The position numbers and the translations under genes are program-made. Positions 9,885-18,361 of a DNA stretch of 64,000 nucleotides are shown in pieces. How positions within the stretch are numbered: position 1 is the stretch's first letter; each line of letters starts with the position of its first letter. Source of the stretch: an uncultured Pelagibacteraceae bacterium (GTDB lineage: Bacteria > Pseudomonadota > Alphaproteobacteria > Pelagibacterales > Pelagibacteraceae); NCBI GenBank assembly GCA_902560075.1, contig CACEKE010000007.1:1-64000 (forward strand), read 5' to 3'. The notes under the pieces are model-generated. The model was not told the DNA's origin. It searched no databases and saw only the letters and a program-made list of their open reading frames with translations.

Positions 9885-10738
9885 TGATTAATTTTATCTG
9901 CTACTAATATTCTTCTTTTCATTTCTCTAAGTACAGGTTTTTCAATCAATTTACCGTCTATAACAACTAGTCCTGTATCAGAAGCATTAAATTGATCTAT
10001 AATTCTTTTAGCTTTTATTATTTCTTCTTTAGATGGTGTAAAAACTTCATTTAAAATATTAATTTGTTTAGGATGAATAGACCCTTTGCCAGTGAAGCCT
10101 AAATTTCTAACAAGTTCTGCCTCTTTTTTCATTCCATCCATATCTTCTAGATCTAAATAGGGAACATCTATAACATCAATTCCAACACTTGCTCCGGCAT
10201 GTACCAATTTAGATCTTGCATAAATAAGATTTTCATAACTATTTGGAACTCTTAGCTCTGCAGCCATATCAACTCCTCCAAAATACAACGCAACAATTCT
10301 TTTACTTGCATGAGCAATATCATATATATTTTCAAGAGCTTCATTTGTTTCCATTATAACATGAAGATCAGTGTCCATGTTACAGTCAGTTAATAAATCA
10401 TCAATGAAAGTTATCTCGTCTGGAGTTTTAACTTTTGGTAACATTAAAGCTTTGACATTTAATTTACTTGAAATAAAAGCCTCTAAATCTAAAAGGCCAG
10501 GTTTAGTCCTTTGACAATTAACTCTTACAACTAGTTCAACGTCGTTATTAATTTTCAAATTTTTTAATGCATTAATTGTATTTTTTCTCGCTTCATCCTT
10601 ATCTTTAATGGCAATTCCATCCTCTAATTCAATGCAAACCATATCTGCACCAGAAGCTAGTGCTTTTGGGAACATTTCTGGGTTCAGACCAGGTGTAAAA
10701 ATAAAGCTACGTCGTACTTTTATTTTATTTAAATCCAT
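9881..10738 (-). CDS. HpcH/HpaI aldolase / CitE-like lyase
   Basis: RRSFIFTPGLNPEMFPKALASGADMVCIELEDG, GFTGKGSIHPKQI. Confidence 0.8.
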   Translation of the reverse strand: MDLNKIKVRRSFIFTPGLNPEMFPKALASGADMVCIELEDGIAIKDKDEARKNTINALKNLKINNDVELVVRVNCQRTKPGLLDLEAFISSKLNVKALMLPKVKTPDEITFIDDLLTDCNMDTDLHVIMETNEALENIYDIAHASKRIVALYFGGVDMAAELRVPNSYENLIYARSKLVHAGASVGIDVIDVPYLDLEDMDGMKKEAELVRNLGFTGKGSIHPKQINILNEVFTPSKEEIIKAKRIIDQFNASDTGLVVIDGKLIEKPVLREMKRRILVADKINQ

Positions 10739-10796
10739 TTAGTTATTATATCCTATAATTTTAGATAATTTGATATTATACTTCTAACAAATTAAA

Positions 10797-11681
10797 ATGA
10801 ACAATAAAGTATTTATCTCATGCGCAGTAACAGGATCTGGTGACACTGCTAGCAAACATCCTGATTTACCAAAAACTCCAGAACAAATTGCAAAAGCTTC
10901 AATAGAGGCAGCAAAAGCTGGGGCAGCAATTGCACATATTCATGTAAGAGAGGAGGATGGAACTCCTAGTAGAAGATTAGAACTTTATAAAGAAGTTGTT
11001 GATAGAGTCAGATCTTCAGATACAGATGTAGTTCTTAATTTAACCACAGGGATGGGAGGGGACCTTGATATCGGAGAAAAAAATCCCTTAGAGTTTGGCC
11101 CATTAACTGACATGATCAATGTGATGGAAAGAATTTCAAATGCAGAACAATTTCTACCAGAGATATGCACATTAGATTGTGGAACCTTAAATTTTGGCGA
11201 TGGATCTGTTATTACAGTTAACACACCTAGAGATTTAAGAAAGGCTGCAAAAAAATTACAAGAAATAAAAGTAAAACCAGAAATCGAAGCGTTTGACCTT
11301 GGTAATATGTGGTTTGGAGCTCAGCTTTATCAAGAAGGTTTGTTAAGTGACCCACCAATGTTTCAAATGTGTTTAGGAATTCCATGGGGAGCACCTGCTA
11401 CTCCATTAGCTATGCAAGCAATGAAAGACATCATGCCTAAGGAGGCTGTATGGTCTGGTTTTGCAATTTCAAGAAATGAAATGCCTTATGTTGCACAAAC
11501 TGTTGTTATGGGAGGAAATCCAAGGGTTGGATTGGAAGATAATCTTTATATATCTAAAGGTAAGTTAGCCACAAACCCTCAATTAGTTGAGAAGGCTAGA
11601 CGAATAGTTGAAGATTTAGGCGTATCCATCATGACGCCACAGGAAACAAGAGAGAAATTAAAACTTGTAAAACACAAGTAA
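10797..11681 (+). CDS. BKACE/DUF849 3-keto acid cleavage enzyme; candidate dehydrocarnitine cleavage enzyme
   Basis: CAVTGSGDTASKHPDLPKTPEQIAKASIEAAKAGAAIAHIHVR; GNPRVGLEDNLY; linked to carnitine-dehydrogenase-like gene. Confidence 0.85.
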   Translation: MNNKVFISCAVTGSGDTASKHPDLPKTPEQIAKASIEAAKAGAAIAHIHVREEDGTPSRRLELYKEVVDRVRSSDTDVVLNLTTGMGGDLDIGEKNPLEFGPLTDMINVMERISNAEQFLPEICTLDCGTLNFGDGSVITVNTPRDLRKAAKKLQEIKVKPEIEAFDLGNMWFGAQLYQEGLLSDPPMFQMCLGIPWGAPATPLAMQAMKDIMPKEAVWSGFAISRNEMPYVAQTVVMGGNPRVGLEDNLYISKGKLATNPQLVEKARRIVEDLGVSIMTPQETREKLKLVKHK

Positions 11682-12625
11682 TGTCTAACATTAAAAATGT
11701 TGCCATAATAGGAACTGGAGTAATTGGAACTGGTTGGGTAATCAGGTGCTTGGCCCATGGTAAAAAAGTAAGAGCCTACGACTTTAATCTTAAACATAAA
11801 AAAAATTTAATTAAAGAAATCAAGAGGAGTTGGCCATTTGTAAAAAAAATGTTCAAAAAAAAAAAATTAAATTTACATAATCTGTCCTTTTACACAAATT
11901 TACATGACGCCCTTATAAAAGCAGAATTTATTTTTGAATGTGCTCCTGAAAATTATAATATAAAAACAAAACTTATGAAAAAGATTGGTTTATATTCTAA
12001 ACCAAACAGTATTATATCTTCTAGTTCTTCTGGCCTGCTTCCGTCCAAAATATACTCAAAGTGTAAACATCCTGAAAGAGGCTTGATAGGTCATCCATTC
12101 AATCCAGTATACTTATTACCAGGTGTTGAAATTGTGCCTGGAAAAAAAACGAAAAAATTATTTTTAATAAAAGCTAAAAAATTTTATGAGTCAATTTCAA
12201 TGAACCCAATCATGGTTAAGAAAGAATTACCAGGTTATTTAGCAGACAGACTTCAAGAAGCCTTATGGAGAGAGGGATTGCACATAATTAATGAAAATTA
12301 TGCAACTACAACGGAATTGGATAGAGCAATCGAAGATGGACCAGGGTTGAGATATTCACTTATGGGAACATTTTTAACTTTTCACCTTGCAGGTGGAAAT
12401 CAAGGAATGAAACATATGTTAAGACAATTTGGACCAGCATTAAAATTACCTTGGACTAAGTTAAAAGCTCCAAAACTTACAAAAAAGCTATCTGATAGAA
12501 TAATTAAAGGTACCCAGATTCAAGCTAGGGGTAAATCTGTGGCAAAATTAGCTGATATAAGAGATGATTATCTTATTAATCTACAAAATTTAAGAAACAA
12601 ATACTTAAAGAAAATTAGAAATTAA
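11681..12625 (+). CDS. 3-hydroxyacyl-CoA dehydrogenase family protein, L-carnitine dehydrogenase-like
   Basis: GTGVIGTGW NAD-binding motif; 'EDGPGLRYSLMGTFLTFHLAGGNQGMKHMLRQFGPALKLPWTKL' resembles carnitine dehydrogenases as recalled. Confidence 0.75.
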   Translation: MSNIKNVAIIGTGVIGTGWVIRCLAHGKKVRAYDFNLKHKKNLIKEIKRSWPFVKKMFKKKKLNLHNLSFYTNLHDALIKAEFIFECAPENYNIKTKLMKKIGLYSKPNSIISSSSSGLLPSKIYSKCKHPERGLIGHPFNPVYLLPGVEIVPGKKTKKLFLIKAKKFYESISMNPIMVKKELPGYLADRLQEALWREGLHIINENYATTTELDRAIEDGPGLRYSLMGTFLTFHLAGGNQGMKHMLRQFGPALKLPWTKLKAPKLTKKLSDRIIKGTQIQARGKSVAKLADIRDDYLINLQNLRNKYLKKIRN

Positions 12626-13032
12626 TGGAAAAAAAGTTTGTAAATAAAACAGGTGGATGTATTTGTGGCGCAGTTAAATTTAATGTTACTTTAGACGAGC
12701 TTCCAAGAGTTTTTAGTTGTCATTGTATAGACTGTAGAAAAAAAATAGGTGGTATAATGTCAATCATAGAACTTCGTAAAGATGCGATAGATATAAACAA
12801 ATCATTATTATCTACCTTTGAACATATAGGAGGTAGTGGAAATAAAATTACCAAGTATTTTTGTGGTAAATGTGCCGCCCCAGTATTAACGTATGTTGAA
12901 AGGTGGAATAAATTTTATCTCTATGCTGGATTGCTAGATGATATTAGTATTTTAAAAAAATCTAAAAATATTTATTATGAGGAGTCACATTTTCCTTTTA
13001 TGGAAATTTCAGAAAAAAATCTGAAAACTTAA
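12625..13032 (+). CDS. GFA-family (CENP-V/GFA domain, Zn-binding) protein
   Basis: GGCICGAVKF, CHCIDCRKK, FCGKCAAP. Confidence 0.8.
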   Translation: MEKKFVNKTGGCICGAVKFNVTLDELPRVFSCHCIDCRKKIGGIMSIIELRKDAIDINKSLLSTFEHIGGSGNKITKYFCGKCAAPVLTYVERWNKFYLYAGLLDDISILKKSKNIYYEESHFPFMEISEKNLKT

Positions 13033-13097
13033 ATACTGTGGCAACATGTACCAAAATTCTTCATTGATTGAGTAAAATAAAGTTCTATATAAGCATT

Positions 13098-13535
13098 ATG
13101 ATTTCACTATTAAAAACAACTCTAACAGTATTAATAACATTCTTTATTTCAACAACAGCATTTGCTGAGTCACATACGATTGAGATGTTAAATAAATCTG
13201 GTAATGAAATGATGGTTTATTCCAAGAAGATTGTAAAAGTAAACGTAGGAGATACGGTATCTTGGAAAGCTACTACCAAAGGACATAACGTAGAGTTTAT
13301 TAGAAATGGAACACCTGAAGGCGTAGGTAAATTTAAGTCAAAAATGAATGTTGATGTAGACTATAAATTTGAAGTTCCGGGAATTTACGCTTATTGGTGC
13401 ACACCTCATAAAGCTATGGGAATGATAGGTTTTGTTGTTGTTGGTGAAGATAAATCTAACTTAGATAAAATTAAAGCAATTAAATTTGTAGGTAAATCAA
13501 AAAAGATTGCTCCCGAATTAATCAGTCAGTTGTAA
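13098..13535 (+). CDS. Pseudoazurin/plastocyanin-like blue copper protein, secreted
   Basis: Signal peptide MISLLKTTLTVLITFFISTTAFA; GDTVSWKATTKGHNVEF; YWCTPHKAMGMIG. Start moved from TTG 13068 to ATG 13098. Confidence 0.85.
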   Translation: MISLLKTTLTVLITFFISTTAFAESHTIEMLNKSGNEMMVYSKKIVKVNVGDTVSWKATTKGHNVEFIRNGTPEGVGKFKSKMNVDVDYKFEVPGIYAYWCTPHKAMGMIGFVVVGEDKSNLDKIKAIKFVGKSKKIAPELISQL

Positions 13536-13536
13536 A

Positions 13537-14325
13537 TCAATCTAATCTTATTTCGTTTCCATTTACTCCTATAATCTGTCCAGAAATTCTTAAAGCATCT
13601 TCTGAAATTAAAAATGCACACATTTTTCCTATATCTTCTTCGTAAACCCAACTTTTTAAAGAGGACATAGATAAAAAGTCTTTTTCTACTTTTTTTTTAG
13701 ATAGTTTTAAAAATTTTGCTTTATCTCTTATCACTCTTACCATCCTATTACCTTTTATAGTTCCAGGACAAATTGCATTTACTCTTATTTTATATTTACC
13801 AAGCTCCATTGCTAAAGTCTTAGTAATGCCTATAACTGCCCATTTACTCGCAGCATATGGAGATCTTAAAGGGAAACCCAAAACTCCTGCGCCTGAGGAA
13901 ATATTTATTATTGAACCACCTCTATTTGTTTTTAAAAAAGGTATTGCACGTTTAGTAAAATAAAAATGACTTATAACATTAGTTTTTAAAGTTTTTTCCC
14001 AATCTTTTGAGGAAAGTTTTTCTAATGTTCCAGTTGGCCCAGCTATACCAACATTATTTATCAGACAATCAATTTTTTTAAATTTTGATTTAACTGATTT
14101 AAAAAAATTACTAACATCATTTTCATCAGAGGCATCAAAATTATATAAAAATAATTTTTTCTTATATTTAGAATTTTTTTTAAGTGTATTTATAAATTTA
14201 TTATTTATATCAGTTGCTAAAACTGTTGCACCCCTATCTAAACAAGTTTTTGTTATTGCAAGACCTATTCCAGATGCACCAGCAGAAATGACTATTTTTT
14301 TATTCTTTAATGAATTGTTTTGCAT
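13537..14325 (-). CDS. SDR family oxidoreductase
   Basis: SAGASGIGLAITK, NNVGIAG, YAASKWAVIG. Confidence 0.9.
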   Translation of the reverse strand: MQNNSLKNKKIVISAGASGIGLAITKTCLDRGATVLATDINNKFINTLKKNSKYKKKLFLYNFDASDENDVSNFFKSVKSKFKKIDCLINNVGIAGPTGTLEKLSSKDWEKTLKTNVISHFYFTKRAIPFLKTNRGGSIINISSGAGVLGFPLRSPYAASKWAVIGITKTLAMELGKYKIRVNAICPGTIKGNRMVRVIRDKAKFLKLSKKKVEKDFLSMSSLKSWVYEEDIGKMCAFLISEDALRISGQIIGVNGNEIRLD

Positions 14326-14327
14326 AC

Positions 14328-15353
14328 TTAAGACTTAGTGAGTGTCTTCTGTAATTCTTTATTCGTTATATACCCTGTAACATTACCAGATTTATCGACA
14401 ACCTCACAATTAGCATTTGTACAAACAACTTGGGGTAAAAATTCCTCTATAAATTGGTCTTCTTTTACTGTTACAAGATTATTTTTATCAATTCCATTTA
14501 CATTTTCTTTAGACTTCATAATAGTTTTTGCTTTAATTACCTTAGTTCTGTTTACATCTTTTACAAATGCTTTAACGTAATCATCTGCGGGATTCATTAT
14601 TATATCTACAGGAGTACCAACTTGAACTAATTTTCCATGGTTTAAAATTCCAATATGATCTCCTAGTCTTAAGGATTCATCTAAATCGTGTGTTATAAAA
14701 ACTATAGTTTTTTTTAATTCCGACTGAAGATCGATTAATTGTTTTTGCATATCACTCCTAATTAAAGGATCTAATGCTGAAAATGCTTCATCCATTAACA
14801 TTATGTCTGTATCATTTGCTAATGCTCTAGCCAAACCAACTCTTTGTTGCATTCCACCTGATAATTGTGCTGGAAATTGATTTTCGAACCCGCTTAAACC
14901 TACGGCTTCAATTTTTTCCATGGCTGTTTTTTTTCTTTCTGCCTCAGCCACCCCTTGCATTTCTAACCCATAACCAACATTGTCGATAACTGTTCTATGA
15001 GGAAATAACCCAAATCTTTGAAAAACCATACTCATTTTGTGTCTTCTAAATTCGATTAACTGCTGTTTGTTTAAACTCATTACATTAGTACCTTCAACTA
15101 TTATTTCTCCATCTGTTGGATCGATAAGTCTATTTAGATGTCTTATTAAAGTCGATTTTCCCGATCCAGATAAGCCCATACAAACAAATATTTCTCCCTC
15201 CTCAATTTTTAAAGTAACATTATCTAGCCCGACTGTATGTCCTGTTTTGTCAAGAATTTCCTCTTTAGATGCTCCATCCTTAACCATAGGGAGAATTGAC
15301 TTAGGATTACTGCCAAATATTTTATATACGTTATTTATTTCTATTTTGGACAT
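14328..15353 (-). CDS. proV: Glycine betaine/proline-type ABC transporter ATPase (paralog 1)
   Basis: GLSGSGKSTLIRHLNRLIDPTDG, LSGGMQQRVGLARALA; ProV-type N-terminus with 'IFGSNP'. Confidence 0.9.
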   Translation of the reverse strand: MSKIEINNVYKIFGSNPKSILPMVKDGASKEEILDKTGHTVGLDNVTLKIEEGEIFVCMGLSGSGKSTLIRHLNRLIDPTDGEIIVEGTNVMSLNKQQLIEFRRHKMSMVFQRFGLFPHRTVIDNVGYGLEMQGVAEAERKKTAMEKIEAVGLSGFENQFPAQLSGGMQQRVGLARALANDTDIMLMDEAFSALDPLIRSDMQKQLIDLQSELKKTIVFITHDLDESLRLGDHIGILNHGKLVQVGTPVDIIMNPADDYVKAFVKDVNRTKVIKAKTIMKSKENVNGIDKNNLVTVKEDQFIEEFLPQVVCTNANCEVVDKSGNVTGYITNKELQKTLTKS

Positions 15354-15420
15354 TTAAATGACTTTGTAACAGCTGATTTTGTATCTTGCAAATTTTCGTA
15401 TTTTAAATAATTATTGATTT

Positions 15421-16554
15421 ATGGCTGAAATAAAGAAGCTAGAAAAAAATAATACTTATTTAAAAGTTCTTTGGTCAGATGGAGAAGAAAGTAAGTTTAA
15501 TTATTTATGGCTTAGAGATAATTGCCCGACTGCTCATGATAAAGATTCAAATCATAGAATGTTTAATATACTTAATGTAAGTAAAGAAATTAATCCTAAA
15601 AATTACAATATTAATAAAGAGGGTAAACTGGAGATTGAGTGGAGCGAGGGCAATCATACAAGCTATTTTGACTTAAATTGGTTAAGAGAAAATTGTTACA
15701 CAATTAAAAATAAAAAAAAATATATTTCACCTTATAAATTGTGGGATAGTTCACTCAAAGATGAATTTAAATCTATATGTGTTGAACATGATGAAATAAT
15801 GAAAAGTGACAATGGATTGATTAAATGGCTTGAATTGTTACATCACACTGGTATTGCAATTGTTAAAAACGCACCAATTGAAGAAAAATCTGGATTTGCA
15901 GTTCTAAACAGAATTAGTCATACCAGAGAAACTTTTTTTAAAACGCCATTTGAGGTCATAAATATTCCAAAGCCTAATAACTCAGCATACACAGCTCATG
16001 CTTTGAGAAATCACATGGATTTACCCTGGTTTGAAAACCCACCTGGATATCAATTTTTACATTGTTTAATAAATTCTGCAGATGGAGGAGAATCTTCAGC
16101 GGTCGATGGGTTTGCTGTCGCAGAGTATTTAAAACATAATAATAGTGAGATCTTTAATACTTTAACCAATGTTTATTTAAAATTTAGGGATAAAGATTAT
16201 ACACAAGAAAATCATAGAGGTTTTCATGCGCCAGCTATAGGATTAACTAAAGATAACGATTATCATGATATAAGATTTAGCGTTGCTACAATGGATGCCT
16301 TAGACTGCCACCCAGATATTATGGACAAAGTTTACAAAGCTCATCATGAATTTGGAAATTTATTACATAGCGATAAGTTTCAAATTAATTTTAGAATGGA
16401 ACCAGGTGATATATTTTCCTTTAATAATAGAAGAGTCTTGCATGGTAGAACTGCATTTGACCCAAATTCAGGTCACAGACATTTACAAGGATATTATATG
16501 GATAGAGATGAGATTATTGGAAGATTAAATTATTTAAAAAAATCAAAATCATAA
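15421..16554 (+). CDS. Gamma-butyrobetaine dioxygenase-like 2OG oxygenase (DUF971-like N-domain + TauD domain)
   Basis: 'LKVLWSDGEESKFNYLWLRDNCPTA' N-domain plus 'AYTAHALRNHMDLPWFENPPGYQFLHC' and 'GDIFSFNNRRVLHGR'. Confidence 0.8.
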   Translation: MAEIKKLEKNNTYLKVLWSDGEESKFNYLWLRDNCPTAHDKDSNHRMFNILNVSKEINPKNYNINKEGKLEIEWSEGNHTSYFDLNWLRENCYTIKNKKKYISPYKLWDSSLKDEFKSICVEHDEIMKSDNGLIKWLELLHHTGIAIVKNAPIEEKSGFAVLNRISHTRETFFKTPFEVINIPKPNNSAYTAHALRNHMDLPWFENPPGYQFLHCLINSADGGESSAVDGFAVAEYLKHNNSEIFNTLTNVYLKFRDKDYTQENHRGFHAPAIGLTKDNDYHDIRFSVATMDALDCHPDIMDKVYKAHHEFGNLLHSDKFQINFRMEPGDIFSFNNRRVLHGRTAFDPNSGHRHLQGYYMDRDEIIGRLNYLKKSKS

Positions 16555-17187
16555 ATTTTCAAATATAAGATTAAAATTTTTATTATATTTTAAAAATTCT
16601 TTTTTTTCTTTAATGGTATAAAAATATTTATTTTTTTTAACATTTAGTATAGATTTATTACTTATAAAAAATTTATCTAAAATTAGGTACTCATAATTTT
16701 TTTTATATGATGCTTTTATAATATCTGAAATTTTAGAGCTCTTAGAGAATGAAAAACCGATTTTTACTTTTTTGTTAATTTTGCGAATTTTAAACAAATT
16801 TGAATGTATAAAAGATATAATTACACAATTCTTATAGTTTTTAATTTCATTTAATAATATTTTAATATTTCTCAAGTTTAATATTGGTTTAATCTCTATA
16901 AAAACTAAATATTTTTTTTTAGATAGCTTTAATACATCTTTCAATAATGGAACTGAAATTTTTGATTTTGTCTTATTTTTAATCTCATCGTAGTTAAGAT
17001 TTTTAACACTTTTGTTTATCTTAAATAATCTATTTAATGTAAAATCATGAAAACATATTATTTTGTTATCTTTGGTAAAATGAATGTCTGTTTCTATTCC
17101 GTGCTTTTTATTAAATGACTCCTTAAAAGACTTTAGACAATTTTCTTTGAGTTTTTTATTCGCTATTCCTCGGTGAATTATATTCAT
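16549..17187 (-). CDS. Glycerophosphodiester phosphodiesterase
   Basis: HRGIANKKLKENCLKSFKESFNKKHGIETDIHFTKDNKIICFHDFTLNRL. Confidence 0.8.
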   Translation of the reverse strand: MNIIHRGIANKKLKENCLKSFKESFNKKHGIETDIHFTKDNKIICFHDFTLNRLFKINKSVKNLNYDEIKNKTKSKISVPLLKDVLKLSKKKYLVFIEIKPILNLRNIKILLNEIKNYKNCVIISFIHSNLFKIRKINKKVKIGFSFSKSSKISDIIKASYKKNYEYLILDKFFISNKSILNVKKNKYFYTIKEKKEFLKYNKNFNLIFENL

Positions 17188-17195
17188 GCAAAAAA

Positions 17196-17221
17196 AAAGG
17201 GCCCTGTAAACAAGGCCCTTT
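17196..17221 (-). terminator. Intrinsic terminator after proX
   Basis: AAAGGGCC...GGCCCTTT 8-bp stem; minus-strand transcript continues into a U-run. Confidence 0.85.
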
Positions 17222-17243
17222 AATATTTTATAAAGTTATAAAA

Positions 17244-18248
17244 TTATGGAAGCCAACTTTTCCATTTATTTGGATTGTTTTTCTTCCACTCCGCTACAAC
17301 TTCTTTAAGATCTCTGTTCTTTTGCTTAACTTCAACTAACATTACTGCTTGATCAGCATTATCAAATTTCATTTTTGTGAAAAATTTAGCTGCATCAGCA
17401 TGTTCAGCTTTAGCAAATGTTGCTGGGTTACCGTAATTCATTGTGTAGTCTTTAGCCCAACCAGTTGCTGGCCATGCCGCAGTTCCACAATCTTTCCAGT
17501 TATTTGCTTCCGTAAACGAGTCACAAGTTTTGTGATCTGGAAGTTGAACACCTACCATTTCATATGCTCCAAAGAACCAATGTGGCTCCCAAAGATATAA
17601 TAAGAAAGGCTCTTTTCTTTCATATGCAGCAACTGCCTCTGCAATAGCAGCAGCTTCAGTTCCTAATTCATCTGCTTGAAAATCAATTCCTAAAAGATCT
17701 AATCTTTTTTGGTCATGACAATTCCAACCAGCAACAGGACAACCTATAAGTCTACCTCTATTACCAGTTTCGATTGTCGCAAACTCTTTTTTGTGTTTGT
17801 TTAAATCTTTCCATGTTTTGATGCCAAATTTGTCAGCAGCATATTTTGGAATATAGTAATCCGATAATCCAATTATACCACTAGTACCTAGAAGTTTAAC
17901 ACTTCCGTCACCTTCATACATGAATTTAGTATCTCCATCATATACAAGTGGACCTTTTAGCATCACAGTATCTGCTTCCGCATAACTTGGCCAGCTTTCA
18001 CAAGCAAAGTCAATTTCACCTGCTGCGATCGCTTCCCAAAGTCCAGTACCTGATGGGAATACAACTCTCTTAACTTTGTATCCTAATTCATCTTCAAGGA
18101 TACTTACAGCAACTTGACACGTAATTTCACCACCTGTCCAGTCAGCTACTGCTGCTGTCAATCTTTTTGCAGCATTTGCAGTACCAAAACTAGCAATTAC
18201 AAGTACGAAAGAAAGTATCACTGCTGATATTTTTTTAGATATTTGCAT
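17244..18248 (-). CDS. proX: Glycine betaine/quaternary amine ABC transporter substrate-binding protein
   Basis: Signal peptide; OpuAC-type 'AVADWTGGEITCQVAVSILEDELGYKVKRVVFPSG', 'LYLWEPHWFFGAYEMVGVQLPDH'. Confidence 0.9.
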   Translation of the reverse strand: MQISKKISAVILSFVLVIASFGTANAAKRLTAAVADWTGGEITCQVAVSILEDELGYKVKRVVFPSGTGLWEAIAAGEIDFACESWPSYAEADTVMLKGPLVYDGDTKFMYEGDGSVKLLGTSGIIGLSDYYIPKYAADKFGIKTWKDLNKHKKEFATIETGNRGRLIGCPVAGWNCHDQKRLDLLGIDFQADELGTEAAAIAEAVAAYERKEPFLLYLWEPHWFFGAYEMVGVQLPDHKTCDSFTEANNWKDCGTAAWPATGWAKDYTMNYGNPATFAKAEHADAAKFFTKMKFDNADQAVMLVEVKQKNRDLKEVVAEWKKNNPNKWKSWLP

Positions 18249-18361
18249 AATCTTCCCTTTATTAATTAATTAATTAATTTTTAAAAATCAATTTTAAAAC
18301 AAAACTAGACTTAAAGTAAAGTCAATATATGTAACACCTAATAGTCTTATATTTTAAGGGT

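Noticed and set aside
15037-15357. 106-aa plus-strand ORF
   Set aside because: Lies wholly antisense to proV with no independent family features; shadow ORF.
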